Assembly (NCBI GenBank): GCA_963719325.1
Contig: CAVRBW010000005.1
Location: 235,100 to 299,099, forward strand
From: DATBLE01 sp963719325
GTDB taxonomy: Bacteria; Actinomycetota; Thermoleophilia; Gaiellales; Gaiellaceae
Length of the DNA: 64,000 nucleotides
Direction of reading: 5' to 3'
The notes under the pieces are model-generated. The model made no database searches. It was not told where the DNA came from and saw only the letters and a program-made list of their open reading frames with translations. Positions 42,326 through 50,517 of the stretch are shown here, piece after piece; position 1 is the stretch's first letter, and each line of letters starts with the position of its first letter. The position numbers were made by a program, and so were the translations under genes.

Positions 42326-43665
42326 GCCGCCGCCACCTCAGCGAGCACTGCCGCAAGGCGATCGACGTCTTCGGGCGTCCGCTTCTCGGTGACGGCCACG
42401 AGGAGCGCGTCGTCCATGCCTTCGTAGTCGCGCCCGAGGCGGTAGCCGGGGTGAACGCCCTTGGCGCGCGCATCACGAACGACGTCGCCGGCGCTCCGTC
42501 CGAGCCGCACGGCAAACTCCTTGAACGTTGCCTTGTCTGGAAACAGAAGCTCCGTGCCGCTTGCCGTCAGGCGCTCCTTCGCGTATCCGGCCAGGGCCAT
42601 GCAGGTCTCCCCCACCTCTCGCAATCCCTGCGGGCCCAGCCACGTCAGGTGGACGAGGCCGGCGAGCGCGAGGAGTGTCTGGTTGGTGGTGATGTTCGAG
42701 GTCGCCTTCTCGCGACGGATGTGCTGCTCGCGAGTCTGCAGGGTCAGCACATAGCCGCGCTTGCCCTCGAGATCGGTCGTCTCGCCGACGATCCGGCCCG
42801 GCATTCGGCGCGTGTAGTCGCCACGGGCAGCAATGAAGCCGTAATGCGGACCGCCGAAGGACTGGAAGTTCCCGGCGCTCTGACCCTCGCCGATTGCGAT
42901 CGCACAGCCGTAGTTGCCCGGCGCCTCCAGCACGCCGAGCGAGACCGGGTCGACGTGAGCGACCGCCAGTGCTTCGGCGTCGTTCGCGGCGGCGGCGAGG
43001 TCCGGTGCCGGCTCGAGGCATCCAAAGAAGTTCGGCTGCTGGAAGATCACGCAGGCTGCGTCCTGGGCGACGGCCGCCAGCTCGTCGGGGTCGATCGTCC
43101 CGCCGCGGTGCGGCACCTCGACGACCTCGAGGCCGAAGCCCGGCGCGTACGTCTTCACCACCTGCCGCACCTGCGGATTCAGGGTTTCTGCGAGGACCAC
43201 CTTCGAGCGGCCGGTGGCGTGCTTGGCGATGAAGCAGGCGTCCGCGGCGACCGTCGTCCCGTCGTAGCCGGAGGCATTGGAGACGTCCATGCCGGTCAGC
43301 TCGCAGACCGCGGTCTGGTACTCGAAGATCGTCTGCAGGACGCCCTGGCTCATCTCCGGCTGGTACGGCGTGTAGGCGGTCAGGAACTCGCCTCGCTGCA
43401 GCACGGCATCGACGACCGCCGGGACGTAGTGGTCGTAGATGCCTGCGCCGAGGAACGACAGCTCCTCGCCCGCGTGGACGTTTCTGGCGGCGAGCTCCTC
43501 CAGGTGCGCGACGAGCTCGGGCTCCGACAACGCCGGCTCGAGGTCGAGCCGGCCCCGGAAGCGCACGCCCTCGGGTATGTCGCGGAAGAGCTCGCCGACC
43601 GAGGAGACCCCGATCGCGGCGAGCATCTCGTCGCGATCGGCGTCGGTCAGCGAGAGGAAGCTCAT
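42322..43665 (-). CDS. gcvPA: Glycine dehydrogenase (decarboxylating) subunit 1
   Basis: Partner of GcvPB. ATG 43665 gives 447 residues starting MSFLSLTDADRDEMLAAIG, then FLGAGIYDHYVPAVVDAVLQ, FLTAYTPYQPEMSQGVLQTI, VSNASGYDGTTVAADACFIA and FGCLEPAPDLAAAAND. The frame is open further upstream only because it runs through a repeated 69-bp unit; that part is not family sequence. It follows gcvH after a 200-bp repeat region. Confidence 0.94.
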   Translation of the reverse strand: MSFLSLTDADRDEMLAAIGVSSVGELFRDIPEGVRFRGRLDLEPALSEPELVAHLEELAARNVHAGEELSFLGAGIYDHYVPAVVDAVLQRGEFLTAYTPYQPEMSQGVLQTIFEYQTAVCELTGMDVSNASGYDGTTVAADACFIAKHATGRSKVVLAETLNPQVRQVVKTYAPGFGLEVVEVPHRGGTIDPDELAAVAQDAACVIFQQPNFFGCLEPAPDLAAAANDAEALAVAHVDPVSLGVLEAPGNYGCAIAIGEGQSAGNFQSFGGPHYGFIAARGDYTRRMPGRIVGETTDLEGKRGYVLTLQTREQHIRREKATSNITTNQTLLALAGLVHLTWLGPQGLREVGETCMALAGYAKERLTASGTELLFPDKATFKEFAVRLGRSAGDVVRDARAKGVHPGYRLGRDYEGMDDALLVAVTEKRTPEDVDRLAAVLAEVAAA

Positions 43666-43670
43666 GACCC

Positions 43671-43877
43671 GCTCCGGCGCCGGCAAAGCCGGCACCTCCG
43701 CTCCTTGGTGAGCTCCGTCAAGCCTACGCTCAGCACCCCGCTCCGGCGCCGGCAAAGCCGGCACCTCCGCTCCTTGGTGAGCTCCGTCAAGCCTACGCTC
43801 AGCACCCCGCTCCGGCGCCGGCAAAGCCGGCACCTCCGCTCCTCGGTGAGCTCCGTCAAGCCTACGCTCACAGCGAG
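43671..43877 (-). repeat. Three tandem copies of a 69-bp palindromic repeat
   Basis: Units start at 43671, 43740 and 43809 and are nearly identical. Each contains GCCGGCAAAGCCGGC, a 6-bp stem with AAA loop. The last copy runs into the end of gcvH and carries its stop. A divergent copy (about 62 bp, roughly ten differences) lies at 45481-45542 in inverted orientation. Confidence 0.9.
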
Positions 43878-44260
43878 CCGAGGTGGGCCTTGTACGCCTC
43901 GACGTCCATCAGCGCGTCGGCCTCGTGGGCGTCGCCGATTCGGATCCGGACGAGCCACCCCTCTCCGTAGGGGTCTTCGTTGACGGTCTCCGGCTCGTCG
44001 ACGACCTTTTGGTTTACCTCCAGCACCTCTCCGGAGAGCGGCGCGATCAGGTCCGAGACCGCCTTCACCGACTCGACCTCGCCGTAGGCGCCGTCCTTGC
44101 TCAGCGAAGCACCGACGTCCGGCGGCTCGTAGTGGACGAGCTCACCAAGCGCGTCCTGGCCGTACCAGGTGATGCCCAGGGTGGCGGTGTCGCCCTCCAC
44201 TCGCGCCCAGTCGTGCTCGGGGTGGTACCTCAGATCGTCTGGATAGGTCTCAGCCGCCAC
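43868..44260 (-). CDS. gcvH: Glycine cleavage system H protein
   Basis: The 130-aa lipoyl carrier shuttles the aminomethyl group between GcvP and GcvT. It has DDLRYHPEHDWARVEGDTAT, GITWYGQDALGELVHYEPPD and GEVESVKAVSDLIAPLSGEV, whose Lys carries lipoate. The last residues AYKAHLGSL are encoded at the edge of the third 69-bp repeat. It lies 8 bp after gcvT. Confidence 0.95.
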   Translation of the reverse strand: MAAETYPDDLRYHPEHDWARVEGDTATLGITWYGQDALGELVHYEPPDVGASLSKDGAYGEVESVKAVSDLIAPLSGEVLEVNQKVVDEPETVNEDPYGEGWLVRIRIGDAHEADALMDVEAYKAHLGSL

Positions 44261-44267
44261 GGTGGCT

Positions 44268-45317
44268 TCACTCCTCTCGTCGGTAGATCGGCTTCTCGAC
44301 GACGCGGGCTCGACGATGTCGGCCGCGGACGTCCATCGTCAGCTCATGCCCGGGTTCGGCGAGCGCGGCAGGGACGTAGCCCATGCCGATCCCCTGGCCG
44401 AGCATGGGCGAATGGGTGCCGGAGGTGACCTCGCCGCCCTCGAGAATCTCCATTCCCTGCCGAGGGATCGCCCGCTCCTCCATCACGAACGCCGCCAGCC
44501 GCCGCGCCGGCCCCGCCTCTTTGATCCGGCGCAGCTCGGTCGCGCCGGTGAAGTCCTTCTCGAGCGCACAGACCCAGCCGAGCCCGGCCGAGATCGCGTC
44601 GGTGTCCGGGCCGATGTCGTTGCCGTGCAGCGGGTAGCAGACCTCGAGGCGGAGGCTGTCTCGTGCGCCGAGCCCGCACGGGGTGGCGCCGGCGGCGATG
44701 ACGGCGTCCCAGAGCTCGGCCGCCTCGTCGGCCATGACGAGCAGCTCGACGCCTTCCTCACCCGTGTAGCCCGTCCGGTTGACCATGCAGGTGATCCCGA
44801 ACACCTCGGCCTCCGCAAAGGTGAACGCGGCCGCGGGCTCGAGGCCGAGCCGCTCGACTGCGCGCGGACCCTGGACCGCGATGAGTCCGTACTCGTCCGA
44901 GACGTCGCGGACGTCGGAGCCGGGGACCTCGCGCTCCTTCAACCACTGGAAGTCCGCCTCGCGGTTCGACGCGTTCACGACCAGCAGATACCGGAACGCG
45001 TCGAGCTCGTAGACGATCAGGTCGTCGACGATCCCGCCGCGCTCGTTCGGCAGCAGCGTGTACTGGGCGTGACCTGGCTCGATCCGGTCGAGGTCGTTCG
45101 ACAGCAGTGACTGAAGGAGCTCACGCGCTCGAGGCCCCTCGACCTCCAGCTCGCCCATGTGGGACACGTCGAAGGCACCACAGTCCTCGCGGACGGCGCG
45201 ATGCTCCTGGATCACACCCTCGTACTGGACCGGCATCTCCCAGCCGGCGAACGGCACCATCCTCGCGCCGAGGGCGACGTGACGGTCGTGCAGCGGCGTA
45301 TGGCGGAGGGTCTGCAC
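44268..45317 (-). CDS. gcvT: Glycine cleavage system T protein (aminomethyltransferase)
   Basis: It releases ammonia and makes methylene-tetrahydrofolate. The 349-aa protein has RHVALGARMVPFAGWEMPVQ, REDCGAFDVSHMGELEVEGP, NRTGYTGEEGVELLVMADEA, GARDSLRLEVCYPLHGNDIG and VTSGTHSPMLGQGIGMGYVP. The folate-binding Asp is in GARDSLRLE-like context. It is the first gene of the gcv operon; no glycine riboswitch was recognised upstream. Confidence 0.95.
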   Translation of the reverse strand: MQTLRHTPLHDRHVALGARMVPFAGWEMPVQYEGVIQEHRAVREDCGAFDVSHMGELEVEGPRARELLQSLLSNDLDRIEPGHAQYTLLPNERGGIVDDLIVYELDAFRYLLVVNASNREADFQWLKEREVPGSDVRDVSDEYGLIAVQGPRAVERLGLEPAAAFTFAEAEVFGITCMVNRTGYTGEEGVELLVMADEAAELWDAVIAAGATPCGLGARDSLRLEVCYPLHGNDIGPDTDAISAGLGWVCALEKDFTGATELRRIKEAGPARRLAAFVMEERAIPRQGMEILEGGEVTSGTHSPMLGQGIGMGYVPAALAEPGHELTMDVRGRHRRARVVEKPIYRREE

Positions 45318-45364
45318 CGGGGCCGATGCTACTCCACCCCGGCTACCTGTTTGCGCCGCGGCCT

Positions 45365-45599
45365 AGAACTCGTTTCAGAATGACGCTTCGTCGTCCGGAG
45401 TTCGATGGGCGAGTGCGAGGCAAGGACGCAAGGAGCGCCCAGATGCGGGCATATGGGCGCGACTGAGGACGAAGCAGCCGGCGTAGGCTCGACGGAGCCG
45501 GCCAAGGAGCGTAGGCGGCGGCTTGGCCGACGCCGAAGCGGGAAGTCGCGCCGCCCAGCGGGCTCCGGCGGTACAAGGCTTCATTCTGAAACGAGTTCT
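45365..45599. mobile_element. 235-bp element with 19-bp terminal inverted repeats (MITE/REP-like)
   Basis: AGAACTCGTTTCAGAATGA (45365-45383) is repeated exactly inverted at 45581-45599. The interior is GC-rich and includes a copy of the 69-bp repeat seen between gcvH and gcvPA (45481-45542) and a GCGCCCA...TGGGCGC stem. It holds no gene. Its right end forms the stop codon of ftsZ. No target-site duplication is clear, so a large palindromic terminator is an alternative reading. Confidence 0.6.
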
Positions 45600-46684
45600 C
45601 AGTTGTCGCGCAGAAAGGACGGGACGTCGAGCATCTCGGCTGGCATGTCGAAGCTCTCGCGCGTCTCGCGCGGGCTCGAAGTCTCCGGCACCGCCACGCG
45701 CGGCCGCTCCTGCCGGCGCCCCCGGCGGCGCTGCTGCCCGAATCCGGTCGCGATCACCGTCACCTGCACCTCGTCGCCCATCGAGGGGTCGATCACGGCG
45801 CCGAAGATGATGTTCGCGTTCGGATCTGCGGCTGCGGTCACGACCTGGGCGGCCTCGTTGACCTCGAACAACCCGACGTCCGGGCCGGCGGTCACGTTCA
45901 GGAGGATTCCGGTCGCTCCCTCGATCGACGACTCGAGCAGCGGTGACGACACGGCGATGCGCGCCGCCTCGGAGGACCGATTCTCGCCCGAGGCGCTGCC
46001 GATGCCCATCAGCGCCGAGCCGGCGTCGCGCATGATCGTGCGCACGTCGGCGAAGTCGACGTTGACGAGCCCGGGAACCGTGATCAGGTCGGTGATCCCC
46101 TGGACGCCCTGACGCAGGACGTCGTCGGCGAGACGGAACGCGTCGACGACTGACGTCTGGCGCTCGACCACCTGAAGGAGCCGGTCGTTCTCGATCACGA
46201 TCAGCGTGTCGACGAACTCGCGAATCTCCGTAATCCCGGTCTCGGCTCGCTCGGAGCGAACGCGCCCCTCGAAGGCGAACGGCTTGGTGACGACGCCGAC
46301 GGTCAGCGCGCCGATCTCCTGGCCGATCTCGGCCACGGTCGGTGCAGCCCCGGTGCCGGTGCCGCCGCCCTCGCCTGCGGTGACGAAGATCATGTCCGCG
46401 CCCTTGAGCGCGTCCTTGAGCTCGTCGCGGGTCTCGTGAGCCGCAGCGCGGCCGACCTCGGGGTCCGCGCCGGCGCCGAGCCCGCGCGTGACGGTTGAGC
46501 CGATATGGATTTTCACGTCGGCGTCGCTCATCAGCAACGCCTGCGCGTCCGTGTTGACCGCGATGAACTCGCAGCCGGTCAGGCCGGCCTCGATCATCCG
46601 GTTGACAGCGTTCGTGCCCCCGCCGCCGACGCCGATCACCTTCAGAACTGCGAGGTAGCTACCGCTTTGATCTCTCACGCTCAT
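45599..46684 (-). CDS. ftsZ: Cell division protein FtsZ
   Basis: The tubulin-like GTPase forms the division ring. The 361-aa protein has IGVGGGGTNAVNRMIEAGLT, the GTP signature GEGGGTGTGAAPTVAEIGQE, NDRLLQVVERQTSVVDAFRL and NANIIFGAVIDPSMGDEVQV. A linker precedes the C-terminal peptide EMLDVPSFLRDN, which fits the conserved FtsZ tail (DIPxFLR). A TTGACA-type promoter lies 70-98 bases upstream. Confidence 0.96.
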   Translation of the reverse strand: MSVRDQSGSYLAVLKVIGVGGGGTNAVNRMIEAGLTGCEFIAVNTDAQALLMSDADVKIHIGSTVTRGLGAGADPEVGRAAAHETRDELKDALKGADMIFVTAGEGGGTGTGAAPTVAEIGQEIGALTVGVVTKPFAFEGRVRSERAETGITEIREFVDTLIVIENDRLLQVVERQTSVVDAFRLADDVLRQGVQGITDLITVPGLVNVDFADVRTIMRDAGSALMGIGSASGENRSSEAARIAVSSPLLESSIEGATGILLNVTAGPDVGLFEVNEAAQVVTAAADPNANIIFGAVIDPSMGDEVQVTVIATGFGQQRRRGRRQERPRVAVPETSSPRETRESFDMPAEMLDVPSFLRDN

Positions 46685-46753
46685 GGTGACGTCCAGTCCT
46701 CGGATCTCAAGGTCTACTTCAGGATTGGGGCAAAGAACCCTTCGTGCCAGTTC

Positions 46754-46782
46754 AGGGTACGGCCGATCAACGCGGCTGTCAA
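46754..46782 (-). promoter_or_regulatory. Sigma70-type promoter of ftsZ
   Basis: On the minus strand TTGACA (46782-46777) is followed after exactly 17 bases by TACCCT (46759-46754), 70 bases before the ftsZ ATG. It would give ftsZ its own transcript besides the dcw read-through. Confidence 0.6.
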
Positions 46783-46810
46783 CGCCATTTGCAGGGAGAA
46801 AGGCTAAACC

Positions 46811-47563
46811 TCAACCTGCGAGTTGAGGGTTGAATCCCGCCACCGGCCGCTCGGGGACGCTGACGTCCACGTACTTCGCGCCGCCGGTCAGCGGCAGCAG
46901 CTGCTTCACGATCGCGAGCTTGAGTCGGAGGTCGCCGCTGTCGCCCAGGCGGATCTCGGTGCCCGAGCCCAGGACGAGCGTGAGCTCGCCGTCGTCGACC
47001 GTGACCTGGCGGACGTCAGCACGCAGGCGCACCGACCGAAGCGGCGCGAGCGCAGCCACGCCCTTCGCGCCTAGGCCGCCCAGGGTCGAGTTCACCGAGA
47101 TGTCCGCGGCACGCGGTAGCCAGATGCGCGGCAGACGCGGGTACGGGCGCCCGACCTCCCGCAGGACACGCGCGCTTGACGAGACGAGCCACGCGTCAGA
47201 GCCCCGACGCAGGACGGCCACCGGCCGCTCGAGCCGCACGTGCACCTTGAGCGTGTGCGGGAACGCGCGGTCGAACTGCGTGTCGGCGACCTCGGCGACC
47301 GCCGATAGCCGCCGCGCGGCCTGGTCGGCGTCGAATCGCATCAGGCTCTTGCCGACGTAGGGGTCGAGGGCGTCGCGCACCTGCTTCGCGACCGCCGGCG
47401 ACGCGCCCTCGACCTCCACCCGGTCGAGGGCGAAGATCGCCGTCTCCCGGGCGACGAAATAGGCGCCGAACGCGGCCGCCACCATCACGGCTGCGGCGAG
47501 CGCGACCGGCAGCACGCGGCGCTTCGCCGGAGCAGCCGGCCGATTCCGGGGGCGATCGGCCAT
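46811..47563 (-). CDS. ftsQ: Cell division protein FtsQ/DivIB
   Basis: The 250-aa protein has a short basic cytoplasmic tail, one membrane helix (VLPVALAAAVMVAAAFGAYF) and a POTRA domain (FALDRVEVEGASPAVAKQVR then DALDPYVGKSLMRFDADQAA). The FtsQ/DivIB beta domain follows (FPHTLKVHVRLERPVAVLRR). It links FtsL/FtsI-type proteins in the divisome. It lies just before ftsZ, with a GNAT gene on the other side. Confidence 0.88.
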   Translation of the reverse strand: MADRPRNRPAAPAKRRVLPVALAAAVMVAAAFGAYFVARETAIFALDRVEVEGASPAVAKQVRDALDPYVGKSLMRFDADQAARRLSAVAEVADTQFDRAFPHTLKVHVRLERPVAVLRRGSDAWLVSSSARVLREVGRPYPRLPRIWLPRAADISVNSTLGGLGAKGVAALAPLRSVRLRADVRQVTVDDGELTLVLGSGTEIRLGDSGDLRLKLAIVKQLLPLTGGAKYVDVSVPERPVAGFNPQLAG

Positions 47564-47610
47564 TGGCGAGACTCGCTTCGCCGCCAGGATCCCGGGTCCT
47601 GCCAGGCGTT

Positions 47611-48138
47611 TCAGTGCGGACTGCTTGGCGCCTTCCGCCAGGTCCGCTCGCCGTCCACGTACCGGTCGGTAGGTTCGAGCCCCGCGCGCCGCGCAACCGC
47701 AGCCGACGCACGGTGATCAGGATGGATATTGGCAAAGACGTCAGCGATCCCCTGGCTCTGCAACCACCCGACGAGAGCACATGCGGCCTCCGAAGCGAAG
47801 CCCTGCCGCTGCCAGTCCACACCGATCACCCAGGCGACGTGCGCCTTCCCGGGATTGCTGCGAACGGCAAGCGTCGCCTGCACGCTGCCGATTGCCTCCG
47901 ACGTGGTACGGCAGCGGACAATCCAGTTCAGCCACACCTCGTCCGCGCTCGGCGAACCCGCCGCCAGTCTCGCGTAGCGGTCACGCAACTCGGCGATTGT
48001 CGCCGGCCGGCCGCCGATGAACTCGTGGAGCCGCTCGTCGCCGAGCACCGCGGCCATCTCATCGGCATGCTCGGCCCGGAGCGGCTCCAGCCTGAGCCGA
48101 GCAGTCTCGATCGTCGCGTCGCCGTAGCGCCAGCTCAC
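47611..48138 (-). CDS. GNAT acetyltransferase (RimJ/RimL type) inserted in the dcw cluster
   Basis: The 175-aa protein has the start TIETARLRLEPLRAEHADEM and the acetyl-CoA fold with KAHVAWVIGVDWQRQGFASE then AACALVGWLQSQGIADVFAN and HRASAAVARRAGLEPTDRYV. RimJ/RimL-type members acetylate protein N-termini or small molecules; the target is unknown. It overlaps murB by 4 bp. A GNAT gene at this place in a dcw cluster is unusual. Confidence 0.85.
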   Translation of the reverse strand: MSWRYGDATIETARLRLEPLRAEHADEMAAVLGDERLHEFIGGRPATIAELRDRYARLAAGSPSADEVWLNWIVRCRTTSEAIGSVQATLAVRSNPGKAHVAWVIGVDWQRQGFASEAACALVGWLQSQGIADVFANIHPDHRASAAVARRAGLEPTDRYVDGERTWRKAPSSPH

Positions 48139-49049
48139 GTCGCCGACGTGGCGTGTTCACCCGGCAGCTCGCCCGCAGGCGGCAACTCGAGAGGGCCGAA
48201 GAGCTCCACCTCTCGCTCGAGCACGACGCCGAAGCGATCGAGCGCTCGGCGCCTTGCCTCGGCCATCAGCGCGATCGCATCTCGAGAGGTGGCGCCGTCT
48301 GCGTTCTCGATGAAGTTCGCGTGGCGGGGCGAGATCCGGGCACCGCCGATCCGGTGTCCCTTCAGGCCGCAGTCTTCCAGCATCCGGCCGGCGCCCAGCT
48401 CGTGGTCCGGGTTCTTGAAGACGCTGCCGAAGGTGCGCTTGTTCGTCGGCTGCGTCGCCTTCCGCTGCGCGAGCAGATCGGCGGCGACCTGCTTGACCTC
48501 CTCAGGCGCTCGGGTCGCGAGCCGGAACTCGACCTGGGCGACGACCTGGCCCGGTTCGAGGCTCGAGTGACGGTAGGACAGGTCGAGCTCCTCGTTCGTG
48601 AGCCAGCGGGATCCACCCGCGTCGACGACCAGGGCCCGGTCGAGCACGGCCTTCCAGTCGGTGCCGTAGGCGCCCGCGTTCATGCGAACGCCTCCGCCGG
48701 CGGTGCCTGGAATCGCCGACGCGAACTCGAAGCCGCCGAGGCCGGTGTCCCGTGCGCGGTGGAGGCAGACCGCGTTCGCGGCTCCTCCTCCGGCGACGAG
48801 CAGCGTCCCGCGAATTTCCACCCCGGCGAGCTCCCCGTCCAGACGGACGACGAGCGCGTCGACGCCCTCGTCGGCCGCCAGGAGGTTCGAGCCCAGACCC
48901 ACCGGCCGGACGGGAAGCTCGCGCTCGACCGCCCAGGCCAGCGCCTCTTCGAGCTCGGACAGGGTTCGAGCCCGGACGAATGCACGCGCAGGCCCACCGA
49001 TTCCCACGGTCGTCAACCGCGAGAGCAGGACGCCCTCCTCGATCTTCAT
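48135..49049 (-). CDS. murB: UDP-N-acetylenolpyruvoylglucosamine reductase
   Basis: MurB reduces UDP-GlcNAc-enolpyruvate to UDP-MurNAc with FAD and NADPH. From ATG 49049 the protein has SRLTTVGIGGPARAFVRART, RPVGLGSNLLAADEGVDALV, GFEFASAIPGTAGGGVRMNA with the FAD loop, then RKATQPTNKRTFGSVFKNPD (catalytic Ser). FIENADGATSRDAIALM follows near the end. The open frame upstream of 49049 is not family sequence. Confidence 0.94.
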   Translation of the reverse strand: MKIEEGVLLSRLTTVGIGGPARAFVRARTLSELEEALAWAVERELPVRPVGLGSNLLAADEGVDALVVRLDGELAGVEIRGTLLVAGGGAANAVCLHRARDTGLGGFEFASAIPGTAGGGVRMNAGAYGTDWKAVLDRALVVDAGGSRWLTNEELDLSYRHSSLEPGQVVAQVEFRLATRAPEEVKQVAADLLAQRKATQPTNKRTFGSVFKNPDHELGAGRMLEDCGLKGHRIGGARISPRHANFIENADGATSRDAIALMAEARRRALDRFGVVLEREVELFGPLELPPAGELPGEHATSAT

Positions 49050-49200
49050 CGCAGGCCACACTGGAGGGTCGGCCGACACGATTGGGAAGACCCCTCCTCC
49101 CCGACCCATGGCGCAAGCCTAACCGTGAAGCTCGCACGAGTCTGTGTCGGAGACGCGCCGACATCGTCCCACCGCGGACGACCCGCTGAATGCTCGCGGC

Positions 49201-50427
49201 TCACGATGGCCGCTCCGGTTCCACACGCCGATCGAGCTCGTCGAGGATCAGCCGAGCGGCACGGTCGACGTCGCCCGCGCCCGCGGTCACGACGAGGTCG
49301 CCACGCCGCGCTCGACGGGCAACGAACCGCGCTCCGTCCTCGAGCCTGGGCGTCCAGCCCGGAGCGAGACCCGGCCGGGCGTCCGACAGCGCGTCCACGA
49401 CGAGCTTCCCGCTCACGCCGGCAACAGGCTCTTCGCGCGCGCGGTAGACGTCGGCGACGGCGACGACATCGGCGGCCGCGAGCTCGCGGCCCAGCTCGAG
49501 CGAGAGGTGCTGCGTCCGCGAGTAAAGGTGCGGCTGGAAGAGGACGAGGACGCGTCCGGCCGTCCGCGTCCGCGCGGCCTCGAGCGCCGCCGCCAGTTTC
49601 GCCGGATTGTGGGCGTAGTCGTCGTAGACCGTCACCCCCGCGGCCTCGCCCACGAGCTCGAAGCGCCTGACGACGCCCGAAAAGCGCTCGAGCGCCGTCG
49701 CAGCCGCCGAGCCGGGCACGCCGACCAGCTCGAGTGCCGCGAGCGCAGCGGCGGCGTTCCGTCGATTGTGCATTCCCGGTACTGCGAGCTCGAGCTCGGC
49801 CGGCTCGAGCTCCCAGCCGCGCACGACGTCCGGCACTTCCGTCAGCCACCGCTCGAACAGGGTCTCGACCTCCGCCATCGAGCCGAACGTCGAGTGGTGG
49901 TCGAGGTCGACGTTCGTCACGACAGCGATCCGCGGCCGGAGCTCCTCCACCGAGCGATCCGACTCGTCGCCCTCGACGACGAGCCAGCCTTCCCCCGCAC
50001 CGGCGTTGGCGCCGAGCTGGGGAACCTCGCCGCCGAGGATCCAGCTGGGATCGCGGCCGGTCTCGCGCAGCACGAAGGCGATCATCGCCGCAGTGGTCGT
50101 CTTGCCGTGCGCGCCCGCGACGACGATCGCGGGCCGCAGCGAGACGAGCTCGGCGAGGAGTCCCGCTCGTGGCCGCCCGGCCACCCCCGGATACGCACTC
50201 GAGACGAAGACCTCCCACCCCTCCCGGCCCTCGGGCTCCGGCGTGACCCGAACCTCGATGCCCGCCGCACGCACGGCGCCGAGATACGGGGTCTCGTTCC
50301 GGTCCCAGCCGCCCACCTCGGCGCCCCACGCATGTGCCAGCAGGCCGTAGGCCGAGAGTCCGGCGCCCCCGATGCCGACGAGCCAGATGCGTCGGCCCTC
50401 GAGCGGGGCTCCTACTGCGGCGGGCAT
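49201..50427 (-). CDS. murC: UDP-N-acetylmuramate-L-alanine ligase
   Basis: MurC adds L-Ala to UDP-MurNAc with ATP. The 408-aa protein starts at ATG 50427 behind a clear GGAGGA site. It shows WLVGIGGAGLSAYGLLAHAW, the ATP loop VAGAHGKTTTAAMIAFVLRE, VVTNVDLDHHSTFGSMAEVE, MHNRRNAAAALAALELVGVP and VYDDYAHNPAKLAAALEAAR. It is slightly shorter than the usual 450-470 residues. Confidence 0.94.
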   Translation of the reverse strand: MPAAVGAPLEGRRIWLVGIGGAGLSAYGLLAHAWGAEVGGWDRNETPYLGAVRAAGIEVRVTPEPEGREGWEVFVSSAYPGVAGRPRAGLLAELVSLRPAIVVAGAHGKTTTAAMIAFVLRETGRDPSWILGGEVPQLGANAGAGEGWLVVEGDESDRSVEELRPRIAVVTNVDLDHHSTFGSMAEVETLFERWLTEVPDVVRGWELEPAELELAVPGMHNRRNAAAALAALELVGVPGSAAATALERFSGVVRRFELVGEAAGVTVYDDYAHNPAKLAAALEAARTRTAGRVLVLFQPHLYSRTQHLSLELGRELAAADVVAVADVYRAREEPVAGVSGKLVVDALSDARPGLAPGWTPRLEDGARFVARRARRGDLVVTAGAGDVDRAARLILDELDRRVEPERPS

Positions 50428-50517
50428 TCGTTCCTCCGATGCGGTGGTCGAGCGGGACAACCGAGGAGGAAGCACCATGTCTCCCGACCCTGCTCGGAGA
50501 TGCACGTGCTCCCGGCG

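Noticed and set aside
45318..45598. Glycine riboswitch before gcvT
   Set aside because: The upstream region is filled by the inverted-repeat element and no glycine aptamer core was recognised.
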